Positions 1-8,888 of a stretch of DNA of 64,000 bases are shown piece by piece. Position numbers and translations under genes: made by a program. This DNA is from Nocardiopsis sinuspersici. GTDB taxonomy: Bacteria > Actinomycetota > Actinomycetes > Streptosporangiales > Streptosporangiaceae. The notes under the pieces are model-generated. The model was not told the DNA's origin, searched no databases, and saw nothing but the letters and a program-made list of their open reading frames with translations. The DNA lies in assembly GCA_008638415.1 (NCBI GenBank), contig VWVT01000020.1, forward strand, positions 1 to 64,000, read 5' to 3'. Positions within the stretch are counted from its first letter, which is position 1, and every line of letters begins with the position of its first letter.

Positions 1-260
1 CGGGCCAGCCAGGTGGCCGCCTCGTACAGGGCGGCGTAGCTCATGGTGAACGCGACCAGGATCAGTGCCAGCGCCACCACGGCGATGACGGCGGTGGCCA
101 CCAGGTAGCCGCCGTGCAGGGGCGCCGCCCCTGAGTCCCCCCGCACGCGCGCGGGTCTGCGGGAGGCCAGGCGGCGCATGCCCCACACCGCCAGTACCGT
201 GACGGCCAGGGCGGCCGCGGCGATCAGCGACCACAACGGGAGGGGCAGGGACTGGGGCAT
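1..260 (-). CDS. Partial DUF2637/SpdB-like membrane protein (cut by window edge)
   Basis: The reverse strand reads from an ATG at 258-260 to the window edge without a stop, giving 86 residues. Two hydrophobic helices (about residues 8-24 and 52-74) flank an Arg-rich linker, and the last visible stretch is SYAALYEAATWLA. That ending resembles the first helices of DUF2637 proteins, a membrane family common beside actinomycete plasmid transfer genes. A GGAGA motif precedes the ATG. The C-terminus lies outside the window, so the family is inferred from a short segment. Confidence 0.6.
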   Translation of the reverse strand, partial: MPQSLPLPLWSLIAAAALAVTVLAVWGMRRLASRRPARVRGDSGAAPLHGGYLVATAVIAVVALALILVAFTMSYAALYEAATWLA

Positions 261-358
261 GGGTTCTCCAGAGCAGGCGGGGACCCGAACGAGTGTGCCA
301 GAGCTTCCTTGTAACCACCCTTCAGCACCGGTGTCTGTTACCCCTGGGAGCTTCGTGT

Positions 359-2500
359 TCAGGTGGCGGCCTCGTCCAAGGCTTGGCGGGCCTGGGCGTG
401 CATGTGGGGGTCGTTGGTGGCTGCCAGCAGTTCGACCGCTTGCTCCAGCAGAGGGATGGCCTGGTCGGGGCAACCTGATCGGTAGTGGACCAGGCCCAGT
501 TCGTAGCACGCTTGGCCGTGAGAGTGCTGATCGTGCTGCTCGGCGAAGAACTCCACAGACCACTCCAGGATCACGGTGGCCTCCTCCCAGCGCTGGATTC
601 TTCCCAACGAGGTCCCCACTCCCGCGTAGGCCACCGCCTCGCCGTGGGCATCGCCGAGTAGGTGGAAGGTGTTGCGGGCATGGGTGTGGGCGTCAATGGC
701 CTCATCGCACCGGCCCGTCTCGCGCAGGGCGAGGCCGAGGTTGTTCCACGCCATCGCCTCGGTGTGGGCGTCGCCCAGCTGCTGGGAGATGTTGCGGGCG
801 CGGGTGTGGGCGTCAATGGCCTCATCGCACCGGCCCATCTCGCACAGGACGAGGCCGAGGTTGCCCCACGATCCCGCCTCGCGGTGGGCGTCGCCCAGCT
901 GCTGGGAGATGTTGCGGGCGCGGGTGTGGGCCTCGATTGCCTCGTCGAACCGGCGCACCTCGTACAGGGCGAGGCCGAGGTTGTTCCACGCCGCCGCTTC
1001 GTTGAGGCGGTCGCCGATGCGTTGAGCGGTTTCCAGGGCTAGGCGGGTGATGGTGTTCTGGTCGCGAAACAGCCGACGCATATCCAGGTACTCACGCAGT
1101 TTGAGCGGCAGCTCAATGGTGGCGCGAATGTGGCCGGTTTGGTGGGCCAGGTGGGCGGTGTTGATCAGCACCGCCCGCTGGGCGTCCAACCACCCCAACG
1201 CCTCCTCCCTGTCGGCGAACGCCTCAGGGGGGTCGTCGCCGGGCAGCGCCTGCAGGTGCTGTGCGGCGGCAGTGACGTGGTCGGTGTAGTAATCGAGCAG
1301 ACGCCGCCGGGCCCGGGTCAACCGCGAAGCGGGCCGGGGACCAGCCAGAGTGGTGGCGTAGGAGGCCACCAGGTCGTGCATCTCCCACCGGCCCTTGGAA
1401 CCCGTGAGCAGGTGGGAGGAGGACAGTCCCCGCAAACGGGCCACCACCGTGGTCTCATCCGTCCCGGCCAGGACGGCGGCGGCCGTAGTGGAGATGTCCG
1501 GGCCCGGGAGCATCCCCAACAATGTCAGCAGGTCTTGCTGCTCGGCGGGGAGCCGGGCCAGGGAGGTGTCGAAGACCGCGCCGAGCTCGCGGTGGTCGGT
1601 GAAGCGGGTGATCCGGTCCGCTCCCTGGGTGAGGGCGTGGGCCAGGGGCTCGGGTTCCAGGTCGGGGGCGTTCTTCAATTGGCCCGCGGCGATCCGCAAC
1701 GCCAGCGGCAGGCCTGCGCACGCCTTGGCCACCTGGGTGAGCCCTTCCACGTCGTGGGCGCGCTCATCGTCGGGGTCGGTCAGGCGCAGGTCGGTCGCCA
1801 ACACCCGGAAGGCCTCCGCGTCGTTCAGTACCCCCACGTCCACCCGTCGCGCTGGGAGTCCGCCCAGGCGTTCACGGGAGGTGGCCAGGAGCCGGTGCCC
1901 GCCCGGGCCCGGCTCCAAGGGTGTGACCTGGTCAGGGGTGGAGGCGTTGTCGGCCACCACCAGCACAGGCCCGCCCCACTCTTGGCCCCGGGCGGCCAGG
2001 GTGGCGCGGTATAGGCCTGCACGGGCGTCACCGTCTTCGGGGATGCGCTCGGCTTCCACCCCCAGGGAGTGCAGGAGGGATTGCAGAGCGCGGTGGGCGT
2101 TGACCGGGGTGGTGTAGCCGCGCAGGTCCAGGAACAACGCCTGGGAGAACCACCCCTGGCCCAGGGTCTGGTGGGCTGCGGTCAGGGCGAGTTGGGTCTT
2201 GCCGACTCCGCCCATCCCCACCACCGACACCGCCGCCGTTCCCTCGGCGTTGGCCGGGTCCAAGGCGGCCAGAAGCCGTTCTAGGTCCTCTTCGCGGCCG
2301 GTGAAGCCCGCCTCCACCGGCGGTAGGGCCGCCGCCATCGACGCCGCACCCTGGGGCGCCGCATCTGCGTAGAAGTAGTTGATGTCGCCGCGGTGGTTAC
2401 TGATGCCGACCACGTCCCGGTCGGCGTGGGCTCGGTTCTGGCCGACCCGGGTGCGGGGCGAGGGCTTCCTCTGCTTGTTCTTCTTTTTGGGCACTTTCAA
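359..2500 (-). CDS. NB-ARC/TPR STAND ATPase (NLR-like)
   Basis: This 713-residue protein has the layout of bacterial NLR-like STAND ATPases. A basic N-terminus (1-25) is followed by a short motif, RDVVGISNHRGD (28-39). The NB-ARC domain then carries the Walker A GMGGVGKT at 95-102, a Walker B-like strand PVLVVAD, GPGGHRLLATSRE and the GLPLALRIAA helix. The C-terminal half is a solenoid of TPRs of about 40 residues. The family senses a ligand and oligomerises on ATP binding, often to trigger cell death or defence. The start overlaps the stop of the upstream gene by 4 bp (ATGA), so the two are translationally coupled. No catalytic effector domain is fused to it, so an effector would have to be a partner protein. 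Family is confident; trigger and output are unknown. Confidence 0.9.
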   Translation of the reverse strand: MKVPKKKNKQRKPSPRTRVGQNRAHADRDVVGISNHRGDINYFYADAAPQGAASMAAALPPVEAGFTGREEDLERLLAALDPANAEGTAAVSVVGMGGVGKTQLALTAAHQTLGQGWFSQALFLDLRGYTTPVNAHRALQSLLHSLGVEAERIPEDGDARAGLYRATLAARGQEWGGPVLVVADNASTPDQVTPLEPGPGGHRLLATSRERLGGLPARRVDVGVLNDAEAFRVLATDLRLTDPDDERAHDVEGLTQVAKACAGLPLALRIAAGQLKNAPDLEPEPLAHALTQGADRITRFTDHRELGAVFDTSLARLPAEQQDLLTLLGMLPGPDISTTAAAVLAGTDETTVVARLRGLSSSHLLTGSKGRWEMHDLVASYATTLAGPRPASRLTRARRRLLDYYTDHVTAAAQHLQALPGDDPPEAFADREEALGWLDAQRAVLINTAHLAHQTGHIRATIELPLKLREYLDMRRLFRDQNTITRLALETAQRIGDRLNEAAAWNNLGLALYEVRRFDEAIEAHTRARNISQQLGDAHREAGSWGNLGLVLCEMGRCDEAIDAHTRARNISQQLGDAHTEAMAWNNLGLALRETGRCDEAIDAHTHARNTFHLLGDAHGEAVAYAGVGTSLGRIQRWEEATVILEWSVEFFAEQHDQHSHGQACYELGLVHYRSGCPDQAIPLLEQAVELLAATNDPHMHAQARQALDEAAT

Positions 2501-3069
2501 CTCTCCCGGCCCGAGCCATGGTCGCCGTGGTGGTTGTTCTGTGTCCCGATCACGTCCCGCCCCGCCCGGGCGCGGGATTGGTCCACCCGGGTGTTCTCGT
2601 GGCGTTCCACCTTCTTGCCGACGACCTCACCCTGGAAGGTGCCATCGGAGAAGTCGACGTGGTCGCCACCTTCGTGGTTGTGGGTGTTGGTGACCCCGCC
2701 GTGGAGCGTGTGGGCCTGCACCGCCGTCCCTGACACGGTCCCGCTGGACTGGTGCGATACTCCCGCCTGCGGGGCATTCGCCCCCAGTTCTCGGAGCAGG
2801 GCTTGCAGCCGCTCAGCCGCCTCGGGGTGGGTCCGCAGCAGGCGGCGCAGCTTCGGCTTCCACTCCCCGGCCGCTTCGGCGGCCAAGCCGGGATCGGCGA
2901 CCACCTTGGCGCGGGAGCGTTCCAGCTCCGCGGCGGCCACGTGCGCGGCGGCGGTGAACAGGGCCGCGAATCCTTCCAGGGCTGAGCGCCACGCGGCCTC
3001 ATCATGCGTGGTCATCGAACCGGCCAGGGTGGTAGCGGCTCGCTCCACCAGTTGGGAGGTGTCCTTCAT
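2497..3069 (-). CDS. Small partner protein with two short signalling-type motifs
   Basis: The 190-residue product starts with a mostly alpha-helical segment (1-100, rich in Ala, Glu and Arg). A low-complexity Gly/His/Asn tail follows. The tail has two motifs: SGTAVQAHTLHGGV (113-126) and AGRDVIGTQNNHHGD (169-183). The first recurs near the N-termini of three other ATPases in this window. The second matches the N-terminal RDVVGISNHRGD of the ATPase encoded next. Such matched motifs are known from bacterial amyloid signalling pairs; applying that here is inference. The gene ends inside the ATPase start codon (ATGA). The ATG is preceded by GAGGAGCAGG. No enzymatic domain is recognised. Confidence 0.7.
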   Translation of the reverse strand: MKDTSQLVERAATTLAGSMTTHDEAAWRSALEGFAALFTAAAHVAAAELERSRAKVVADPGLAAEAAGEWKPKLRRLLRTHPEAAERLQALLRELGANAPQAGVSHQSSGTVSGTAVQAHTLHGGVTNTHNHEGGDHVDFSDGTFQGEVVGKKVERHENTRVDQSRARAGRDVIGTQNNHHGDHGSGRES

Positions 3070-3628
3070 GATGGCTGCACCTGCTCCTCACACCAGGGGG
3101 TGTGCGCCCGGGTACGGGTCACACACCGATAAGACACGCTAACCCGCGTTCGGGTCCCCCCTCCCCTGGCATCGCAGCGTGCGGACCCAGGGTCGTGCGC
3201 ACAGGGGTCGCATAGCAGAATTTCTCGGGATGCTGGAGCGCACGCCCTCGCGGACGGAGCCAAGAACCGCACCTGTCTGAATCTCGCGGCCGCCGTTCCG
3301 CAGGCGAATTAGCAGCATGAGTTACTTATGTTGCCGATGTGCCCATTGGGTGTTTTGTTCACCTATCCAGTGATCACCGAACAGCGACAACAGCGGCAAC
3401 GTCGACCGTCTTGCATGGCTCTGACCTGCATGAAGTAACGTTCACCACCGTTTTTGACTCATAATCACTGGAGGCACACCCCGCCTCCTGCCTGCCGTTT
3501 TGAGCGGCGCACCCAGATCCTCACCCAGGACTCCTTGCCCCCGAACACAGAGCCACAAGGTCGTGTGCTTGCCACTCCCCACCTCCCCACACCCCGTTTC
3601 CTCCCCTTAACACAAGGAAGTGTCTACC
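3070..3628. other. Intergenic region between divergent operons
   Basis: This 0.56-kb stretch separates the minus-strand ATPase pair from the plus-strand sigma operon. It is less GC-rich than its surroundings. A GGAGGC/GCCTCC hairpin lies at 3470-3488. I see no convincing open frame and cannot place a -35/-10 pair with confidence, although promoters for both directions must lie here. Confidence 0.4.
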
Positions 3629-4204
3629 TTGCCCGATAACGGCCCCCTTTCCCCCGCCGTGACCTCGGACGTGCCTGAGATCAGGAACGCCCAGGGGCCT
3701 GAGGAAGTGAGCTGGGAGTACCTGGTCAAGTTCGAACTGCCCCGCGTCGCCACCCACCTTCAGATCGCCCACCGCGCTTCCCACGAGGAGGCCAAGGAGT
3801 GCGCACAAGAAGCCCTGACCACCTGCTGGAGCAACCGCGCCACCATCCAGAACATGAACGCCTACCTGCGCACGGTCGCGGCCCGACAGCTCTACAAGCG
3901 ACCCGCCAAACCCATGCTCGTCCCCCTGGAGGACGTGGGCGTCGGTGAGGAACCCGTGGCCCACACCCCCTCCCCGGCGGCCGAAGCCGAGAACCGAGAG
4001 ACCAACGCCGTGATCCTTCAGGCCATCGGCGCCCTCCCCTACCACCAGCGGGTGGCCATCGCCCTGGCCCTGGACGGCTACCAGCCCGCGGAGATCGCCA
4101 GCATCACCGGCAGCACCCCCCAGGCCGTACGCACCAGCCTCAGCCGCGCCCGAGCCACCCTCAAGACCAGCCTCGCCTCCCTGCGAAAGAAAGACGGCGC
4201 ATGA
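3629..4204 (+). CDS. Sigma-70 family (ECF-like) RNA polymerase sigma factor
   Basis: The product (about 191 residues) has an N-terminal sigma region 2-like helical segment (SHEEAKECAQEALTTCW, then MNAYLRTVAARQLY). A C-terminal region 4 helix-turn-helix follows (LPYHQRVAIALALDGYQPAEIA, SITGSTPQAVRTSLSRARATL). This is the two-domain ECF layout, with a weak region 2. The frame opens at a GTG at 3620, but AAGGAAG at 3614-3620 is ideally spaced for the TTG at 3629, so I prefer that start. The stop overlaps the next gene by 4 bp (ATGA). It probably directs RNA polymerase to a small regulon; no anti-sigma factor is recognisable. Confidence 0.8.
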   Translation: MPDNGPLSPAVTSDVPEIRNAQGPEEVSWEYLVKFELPRVATHLQIAHRASHEEAKECAQEALTTCWSNRATIQNMNAYLRTVAARQLYKRPAKPMLVPLEDVGVGEEPVAHTPSPAAEAENRETNAVILQAIGALPYHQRVAIALALDGYQPAEIASITGSTPQAVRTSLSRARATLKTSLASLRKKDGA

Positions 4205-4716
4205 GTCACCCACTCAACGACACAGAACTGGACTCCCTGCTCGCAGAGTTGCACCGCGACGTACTGCACCAGTGGTCCACCGACTTCGCCCAACGCGGAC
4301 ACAGCCGCCCCGAGCGGTGGTCGGACCGCCTCATGAGCGACCTGGACATGACAGACACCGACGGGCTCAACACCACCCGCTTCCTGCAGGTGACCATCGC
4401 CGACCTGCTCGCCCGGGTGACCGCGCACCTGGGCGCCGAGGGAGAGTTCGTCGCCCACGAGGCCACCGGGCACCTGTGCCGCCTGCTCACCGGACTCCAG
4501 CAGAGCAACCTCACCCTGGAGCAGGCCGATGTCCTGACCGCCGACCTGGCCGAGGCCGAGCAGCACCTACGCGCCATGGTCAACCTCGACTTCGCCGGAT
4601 CCACGTGCCGAAGAACCCATGAGGCTCTGGATGAGCTCCGCGCCTCCATCACCTACCTGGACCGACACGTGCGTGCTCGCTTGCGGCGCGCCGGCCACGA
4701 CCTCGCCGGGCGCTGA
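4201..4716 (+). CDS. Hypothetical helical protein coupled to sigma factor
   Basis: This 171-residue acidic protein is predicted to be nearly all helical, with long Leu/Ala/Glu heptad-like stretches between residues 60 and 160. I see no transmembrane segment, zinc motif or catalytic signature. It overlaps the sigma gene by ATGA, so the two products are made together. That position would suit a sigma-binding regulator, but there is no family match to support it. Confidence 0.6.
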   Translation: MSHPLNDTELDSLLAELHRDVLHQWSTDFAQRGHSRPERWSDRLMSDLDMTDTDGLNTTRFLQVTIADLLARVTAHLGAEGEFVAHEATGHLCRLLTGLQQSNLTLEQADVLTADLAEAEQHLRAMVNLDFAGSTCRRTHEALDELRASITYLDRHVRARLRRAGHDLAGR

Positions 4717-4758
4717 CCCCCGCGCACGCAGGCCCGACTCTTCCTGAGGACGCCACCC

Positions 4759-5136
4759 ATGAGAGCCCCCACCGCACCACTGCCGACCAGAACGGGTGAC
4801 CTCTGCACCACCGGCTGCCGTTCCCTCCTGCTCGATCTCGACGCCGCCTCCGCGGTGGCCGCGGAAGACCATCACGCCTACACCTGTGCGCGTTGCCGTG
4901 GCCTGGTGTGTGCCTTGTGCGGCACCACACCCGTGCGCTGGGCTGGCTACATCTGCCGCCGCTGCGTGGCGCCCGCGCCCGCGCCGCTAACCGCAAAGCA
5001 GCTGCGTGCCGCGCTCAGCTGCCTTGCCGACGACGAAGTCGTCCTCTTTCACGCTCACGGAAAGACCTGGGCGGTCGCCGATACTCCCGCAGAGCGGCCC
5101 GGTGCACGCGAGGCGATGACCCTCATCGCGACCTGA
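4759..5136 (+). CDS. Small zinc-ribbon-like protein
   Basis: The 125-residue product has three pairs of cysteines in its first half: TCARCRG, VCALCGT and YICRRCV, plus LCTTGC nearer the N-terminus. The spacing fits one or two treble-clef or zinc-ribbon sites. The C-terminal half (LTAKQLRAALSCLADDEVVLF) is helical, then has strands. TGAGGA lies upstream of the ATG. It is third in the sigma operon. Nucleic-acid or protein binding is plausible; the exact role is unknown. Confidence 0.6.
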   Translation: MRAPTAPLPTRTGDLCTTGCRSLLLDLDAASAVAAEDHHAYTCARCRGLVCALCGTTPVRWAGYICRRCVAPAPAPLTAKQLRAALSCLADDEVVLFHAHGKTWAVADTPAERPGAREAMTLIAT

Positions 5137-5552
5137 CCCCCTCCCCCCGCAGGCCGCCGGTGGCGAGCACACCACCACGGTGTCCTCGCCACCGGCCGGC
5201 CCACCCTGCTTGTGCCCGCACACGCAAGAGCTCCAAGACGTGCCCTGCCCACCGCGGCCGGCACCGCCCGCCCACCCGCACCTGCCGCGCACCCGCCAAG
5301 GTCGAGCCCGGTGAACGCTCTGGTTGCTGTGGCCGACGCACCGCCCCGGCGCTGGGCCTGCGCACCCTGCTCAGCGTCGTGCTGCTGTCCGCGCGCTATG
5401 CACCGTTGGCGGTACCCGAGTGGGTCAACGACACAATCTGCTTGCTCCTCGCTGGCGGGTGGTGGTAAGCCGGCCGCGCACAGCCCGGGCGGCACACTCT
5501 GGTTTCCCAGGTGCACCGGGGCTTCGATGCGCACCGGGTGAGGTCTGGACAT
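5137..5552. other. Non-coding or remnant stretch after the sigma operon
   Basis: No frame here has a good start and ribosome site. One plus-strand frame ending at 5468 finishes with a hydrophobic tail (LGLRTLLSVVLLSARYAPLAV) that could be a remnant of a small membrane protein. Nothing else is recognisable. Confidence 0.3.
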
Positions 5553-5596
5553 GACCAGGGCCCGCATCTGCCAGATGGCAGGTGCGGGCCCTGGTC
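5553..5596. terminator. Strong hairpin, likely bidirectional terminator
   Basis: Arms at 5553-5573 and 5576-5596 are complementary over 21 bp with a single G-U-type mismatch and a 2-nt centre. There is no T-run, as is common for terminators in high-GC actinomycetes. It separates the sigma operon from the Fic module. Confidence 0.65.
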
Positions 5597-5729
5597 GTAG
5601 GCGGTGGTCGCTTGCTGGCAGACTCACCCCTGCTTGGAGCTGTTCGATGCGGAGCGGGCGCTCTGGAAAGCGGGGGTGATCAGCGGGGCTCAGGGTAGAC
5701 TGAGACCAGCAGACGAAGGGAGCGCGGAC

Positions 5730-5930
5730 ATGGCCCTGACCACGACCGCCGCTATCGGCTTAACCGGTGCGCAGCGCCGCGAGCGTGTCGAGGAGACGAT
5801 CCATAGCGGCGAGATGGAAGGCTTCACCGTCACTGCGGCGTTTCGTCGTGACGCCGATGCCTACGTTGCGGGTGCCATCGACGTAGACGACCTGGTGGAG
5901 CGTACCCGTAGGCGGTATGGCCTCACCTGA
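5730..5930 (+). CDS. VbhA-type antitoxin of Fic toxin
   Basis: The 66-residue protein is the antitoxin half of a Fic module. Residues 26-31, SGEMEG, match the inhibitory motif [S/T]xxxE[G/N], whose Glu enters the Fic active site and blocks productive ATP binding. The C-terminal part (DADAYVAGAIDVDDLVERTRRRYGL) matches the helical tail of VbhA-like antitoxins. I chose the ATG at 5730 because GAAGGGAG lies just upstream; the frame opens earlier (5604) without support. The gene overlaps the toxin gene by 14 bp, so synthesis is coupled. Confidence 0.85.
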   Translation: MALTTTAAIGLTGAQRRERVEETIHSGEMEGFTVTAAFRRDADAYVAGAIDVDDLVERTRRRYGLT

Positions 5931-6552
5931 GCCCGAGGACCCCTACCTCCAGCCCGATACGGGGCGTCTGCGCAACAAGCTCGGCATCTACGACAAGGCC
6001 GCCTTCGACTCAATCGAAGGCGACCTTGTCGGTGTGCGTGCTCTGCAGCTGGAGAAGTATCCTCCTCCGCCCACTGGTGACCTGGCCGAACTGCAGGCCA
6101 TCCATCGCCACCTGTTCCAGGACCTCTACGACTGGGCTGGGCACCTGCGCTGCATTGATATGCAGAAGGCAGCCGAGGGCGCCGAGATCTTTCTCCCCTT
6201 CTCCCAGATCGAGCGGGCCGCGTACTACGGCGCTGAACAACTCCGTTGGGAGAACATGCTGCGCGACCTGCCCATGCGCACGTTCATCGCCCGGCTGGCC
6301 TACTACTACGACTGGTTCAACCACATCCATCCCTTCCGGGAGGGAAACGGTCGGACTCAGCGCTTCTTCTGGAACCGGATCGCGCATGATGCCGGATGGG
6401 CCCTGAAGTGGAAGCCCGTAGTGGGAACGGTCAACGACCGCGCTTGCCAGCTCGCCTCCGAGGGGGACCTCGCGCCCCTGGAGGCGATGTTCACCAGGGT
6501 TGTGGCGCCCAGGACTCTGACCGAGGGAACCTGGGTCAACTTGAACTTCTGA
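5917..6552 (+). CDS. fic: Fic family AMP-transferase toxin
   Basis: The 211-residue protein has the complete Fic motif HPFREGNGRTQR (138-149), including the catalytic His and the Gly-rich anion-binding loop. The upstream helix LQAIHRHLFQDLYDWAGHLR and a beta-hairpin flap region (IFLPFSQIE) are typical of class I Fic toxins. The family transfers AMP from ATP to hydroxyl residues of target proteins, for example type II topoisomerases for VbhT. The antitoxin gene lies directly upstream and overlaps it. Length is normal and no key residue is missing. Confidence 0.93.
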   Translation: MASPEPEDPYLQPDTGRLRNKLGIYDKAAFDSIEGDLVGVRALQLEKYPPPPTGDLAELQAIHRHLFQDLYDWAGHLRCIDMQKAAEGAEIFLPFSQIERAAYYGAEQLRWENMLRDLPMRTFIARLAYYYDWFNHIHPFREGNGRTQRFFWNRIAHDAGWALKWKPVVGTVNDRACQLASEGDLAPLEAMFTRVVAPRTLTEGTWVNLNF

Positions 6553-6713
6553 AAGAGTCGGGCTCCACCTCGGTGCGCTCCTGAACCAGCTCGATCAATC
6601 GTGCCCAACGCGTGACTGCCAAGGCCGTTCCGACGACCATCGTTCGGGCCCTGGGTATCATGGGGGTTGAGGAACATCGGAACAGGATCCGGCGCTAAGG
6701 ACGTGCGGCCCGT

Positions 6714-7690
6714 TCACAGGTCGGTGGTGAGTGCATCCAAGGCGCGGGTCTTGTCCACCTCAGTGGGCAGCGTGTAGCGGCGGGTGGTGTTGAGGCCGGC
6801 GTGGCCCATCAGCTCCGCCACCAGCACCACATCGACCGGTGCGGTGGCCACCTCGCCGCGGCCGCGCACGAGGTCGGTGCCGAAGGTGTGGCGCAGCACG
6901 TGCGGACCGAACGCCTCGCCGTTATCGGCCGGGCCGATCCCGGCTGCGGCGCCGAGTTCACTCACGGCGGTGTTGGCGGCCCGGGTGGACAGTGCTCCGC
7001 CGTCGCGGTTGCGGATCAGCGGCCCCGCGGCGGGGCAGCCGAGTTCGTCAAGCAGTTCCTCGAGGGTGGCGCGGGCCTGGGCGTGCAGGGGTACGTTGCG
7101 GTCCTTGCCGCCCAATCGGCCTTTGCCCCGCACTCGCACGCTGCCCTTCCGCGCCGAGAGCCGGATGTCGGCCACGTCCAGGACGACGATCTCCGCGACG
7201 CGCAGGCCCGTGTAGTAGCCCAGGTGTCAGATGGCCCGGTCGCGGGGGCCGGCGTCGCGGGCCACGGTGCGCAGGAGGCGCAGCAGGGCGCGCTGGTCCA
7301 GGACGCGGGGCGCGGAGGGGCGGGCCAGGTGTTCGCGCACCACGGCGGGCCGCCCTGAGCCGCGCAGGGCGAAGAAGGCATCCACGGCGGCCAGGCGGTT
7401 GTTGATGGTGGCCGCGCCCAGGTGAGTGCCCCGCTGGGTGCGGGCGTTCTTCAGGGTGCGGCGCCAGTCGCGCACCGCCCAGTCCCGGGCGTCGGGGTCG
7501 GCGAGGGGGTCGCCGTCCAGAGCGCCGGCCTCGCGGGCCTCGGCCAGCCAGGCGAGGAAGGAGGCGGCGCTGCGCCGGTACTTGTCGCGGGTGGCCGCCC
7601 CAGGTCGGTGGCCGAAGCCAGGCGGTCGGTGAACGTGGCGAGCTCGTCGGCCAGGTCTCCGGGAAGGTCGTAGGTACGCCGCGGCCGCCC
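6714..7690 (-). pseudogene. Tyrosine recombinase broken by a stop codon and a frameshift
   Basis: The reverse strand encodes a tyrosine recombinase in two damaged pieces. The C-terminal piece has HVLRHTFGTDL, MGHAGLNTTRRYTLP and the catalytic Tyr. It is in the same frame as the central piece (RDKYRRSAASFLAWL to GPRDRAI), but a TGA at 7227-7229 interrupts them. Alignment with the intact copy at 61053-61979 (RAIGRLLFYSGLRV against RAI-stop-HLGYYTGLRV) shows equal length, so this is a point nonsense mutation. The N-terminal piece (DLADELATFTDRLASATDLG) is in another frame; loss of one base in the G/C run at 7598-7601 explains it. The start is unclear, near 7690. Active recombinase is unlikely unless the stop is read through. 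Confidence 0.85.
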
Positions 7691-7697
7691 GGTCCGT

Positions 7698-7782
7698 GTG
7701 TTTCCAGAAGTGGTTTCGCAGGGCTGCCGCGGGCCAGGGGTTGTGTTTCCAGAAGTCACCCCGGCAGTCTGCTTCCGGAAAT
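7698..7782. repeat. Short repeats upstream of the broken recombinase
   Basis: GTGTTTCCAGAAGT occurs at 7698-7711 and again at 7743-7756. A diverged copy, CTGCTTCCGGAAAT, lies at 7769-7782. They sit between two divergent recombinase genes. They share CAGAAGTGGTT-Y-CG with a site upstream of the intact recombinase at 61979. Recombinase-binding or att-type sites, or operators, are possible. Confidence 0.5.
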
Positions 7783-7836
7783 GCTGACTTGCCGCAACCC
7801 AGAAACGGACACCAGGCACACGGGAACGAGGCGGGC

Positions 7837-8850
7837 GTGGCGAACGGATCCGAGCCGGTGATGCTCTTCGACGATGGCCGCACCCAGACCGGGGCTGTGC
7901 CCGCGGTGCGCCGCCCGGATCCCCCGGCGCCGGAGGCGGTGTTTCGCGCCCCCGACACCGAGCTGACCGCCTCGGCCGCGGCCCGCGTCGCCGACGGCTG
8001 GGCCCCTTCCACCCAGGCCGGCTACGCCCGCGACTGGAACTCCTTCACCGCCTGGTGCACGAGCGCGGGGCGCACCCCGCTCCCGGCCACAGCCGAGACC
8101 CTGGCCTCCTACGTCGACCGCTGCGCCACCGCCGGCCAGGCGGTGACCACCAAGGCCGCCCGGATGGCACTGCGCAGCTACTCGCGGGAGTGGGCGAAGG
8201 CGGGCGGGCGCCGCCGCCGCGCCCCCGCGCTGAGCGTGGAGGAGCTTCGGTCCATGCTGGAAGCCGCAGGGGAGAGTCTGCGGGGGCTGCGCGATCGCAC
8301 TCTGCTCCTGCTGGGCTATGCCATGATGGCCCGCCGCTCCGAGCTCGCCGCCCTCAACGTCGCCGACGTGCGCACCGTCCCGGACGGCCTGGAGGTCTTC
8401 GTGGCCACGTCAAAGACGGACAAGGATTCCGCCGGTATCACGGTGGCGGTCCCCTACGGCACGCACCGGCTCTCCTGCCCGGTGCGCACGGTGGCCGACT
8501 ATCTCGCCGCCCTGTCTGAGGGCGGGGTCACCGCAGGGCCACTGCTGCGCTCGGTGGACCGGCATGGCCGCCTCGCCGGCACCCCGGAGGCCGCTGGACG
8601 CGGCACGGGACGGATGTCGGGGGCCGGGATCAACCTGGTCGTGCAGAGGCTCGCCGAGGACGTCGGCCTCAAGGGCGTCACCGCGCACTCGTTGCGGGCC
8701 GGGCCCGCCACCGCGGCGGCCGCCGCCGGAGCACCACGGGCGTGGATCGCCCGTCAGGGGAGGTGGACGGAGAAGTCGACGGCCGTGGACTCCTACATCC
8801 GCCCGGCCGACGCCTGGCGTGACAACCCCATGCGTCGTGTGGGGCTGTAA
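7837..8850 (+). CDS. Tyrosine recombinase/integrase, intact
   Basis: The 337-residue protein has an N-terminal SAM-like core-binding region (WAPSTQAGYARDWNSFTAWC) and a catalytic domain. Visible active-site positions are the first Arg in MARRSELAAL (about 167), HSLRAG (His 284, Arg 287), a Trp in QGRWTEKS (about 310, replacing the second His as in some family members) and Tyr 320 in VDSYIRP. It would cut and rejoin DNA at specific sites. GTG 7837 is preceded by GAACGAGG; the frame opens at 7696 without a ribosome site. It is divergent from the broken recombinase and not closely similar to it. Confidence 0.88.
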   Translation: MANGSEPVMLFDDGRTQTGAVPAVRRPDPPAPEAVFRAPDTELTASAAARVADGWAPSTQAGYARDWNSFTAWCTSAGRTPLPATAETLASYVDRCATAGQAVTTKAARMALRSYSREWAKAGGRRRRAPALSVEELRSMLEAAGESLRGLRDRTLLLLGYAMMARRSELAALNVADVRTVPDGLEVFVATSKTDKDSAGITVAVPYGTHRLSCPVRTVADYLAALSEGGVTAGPLLRSVDRHGRLAGTPEAAGRGTGRMSGAGINLVVQRLAEDVGLKGVTAHSLRAGPATAAAAAGAPRAWIARQGRWTEKSTAVDSYIRPADAWRDNPMRRVGL

Positions 8851-8888
8851 GACCTGCTCACGACCCTCCCGGGGAGTGAGCCCGGCAA

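Noticed and set aside
3066..3272. A 68-codon minus-strand frame upstream of the partner gene
   Set aside because: No ribosome site or codon bias; it covers the likely promoter region.
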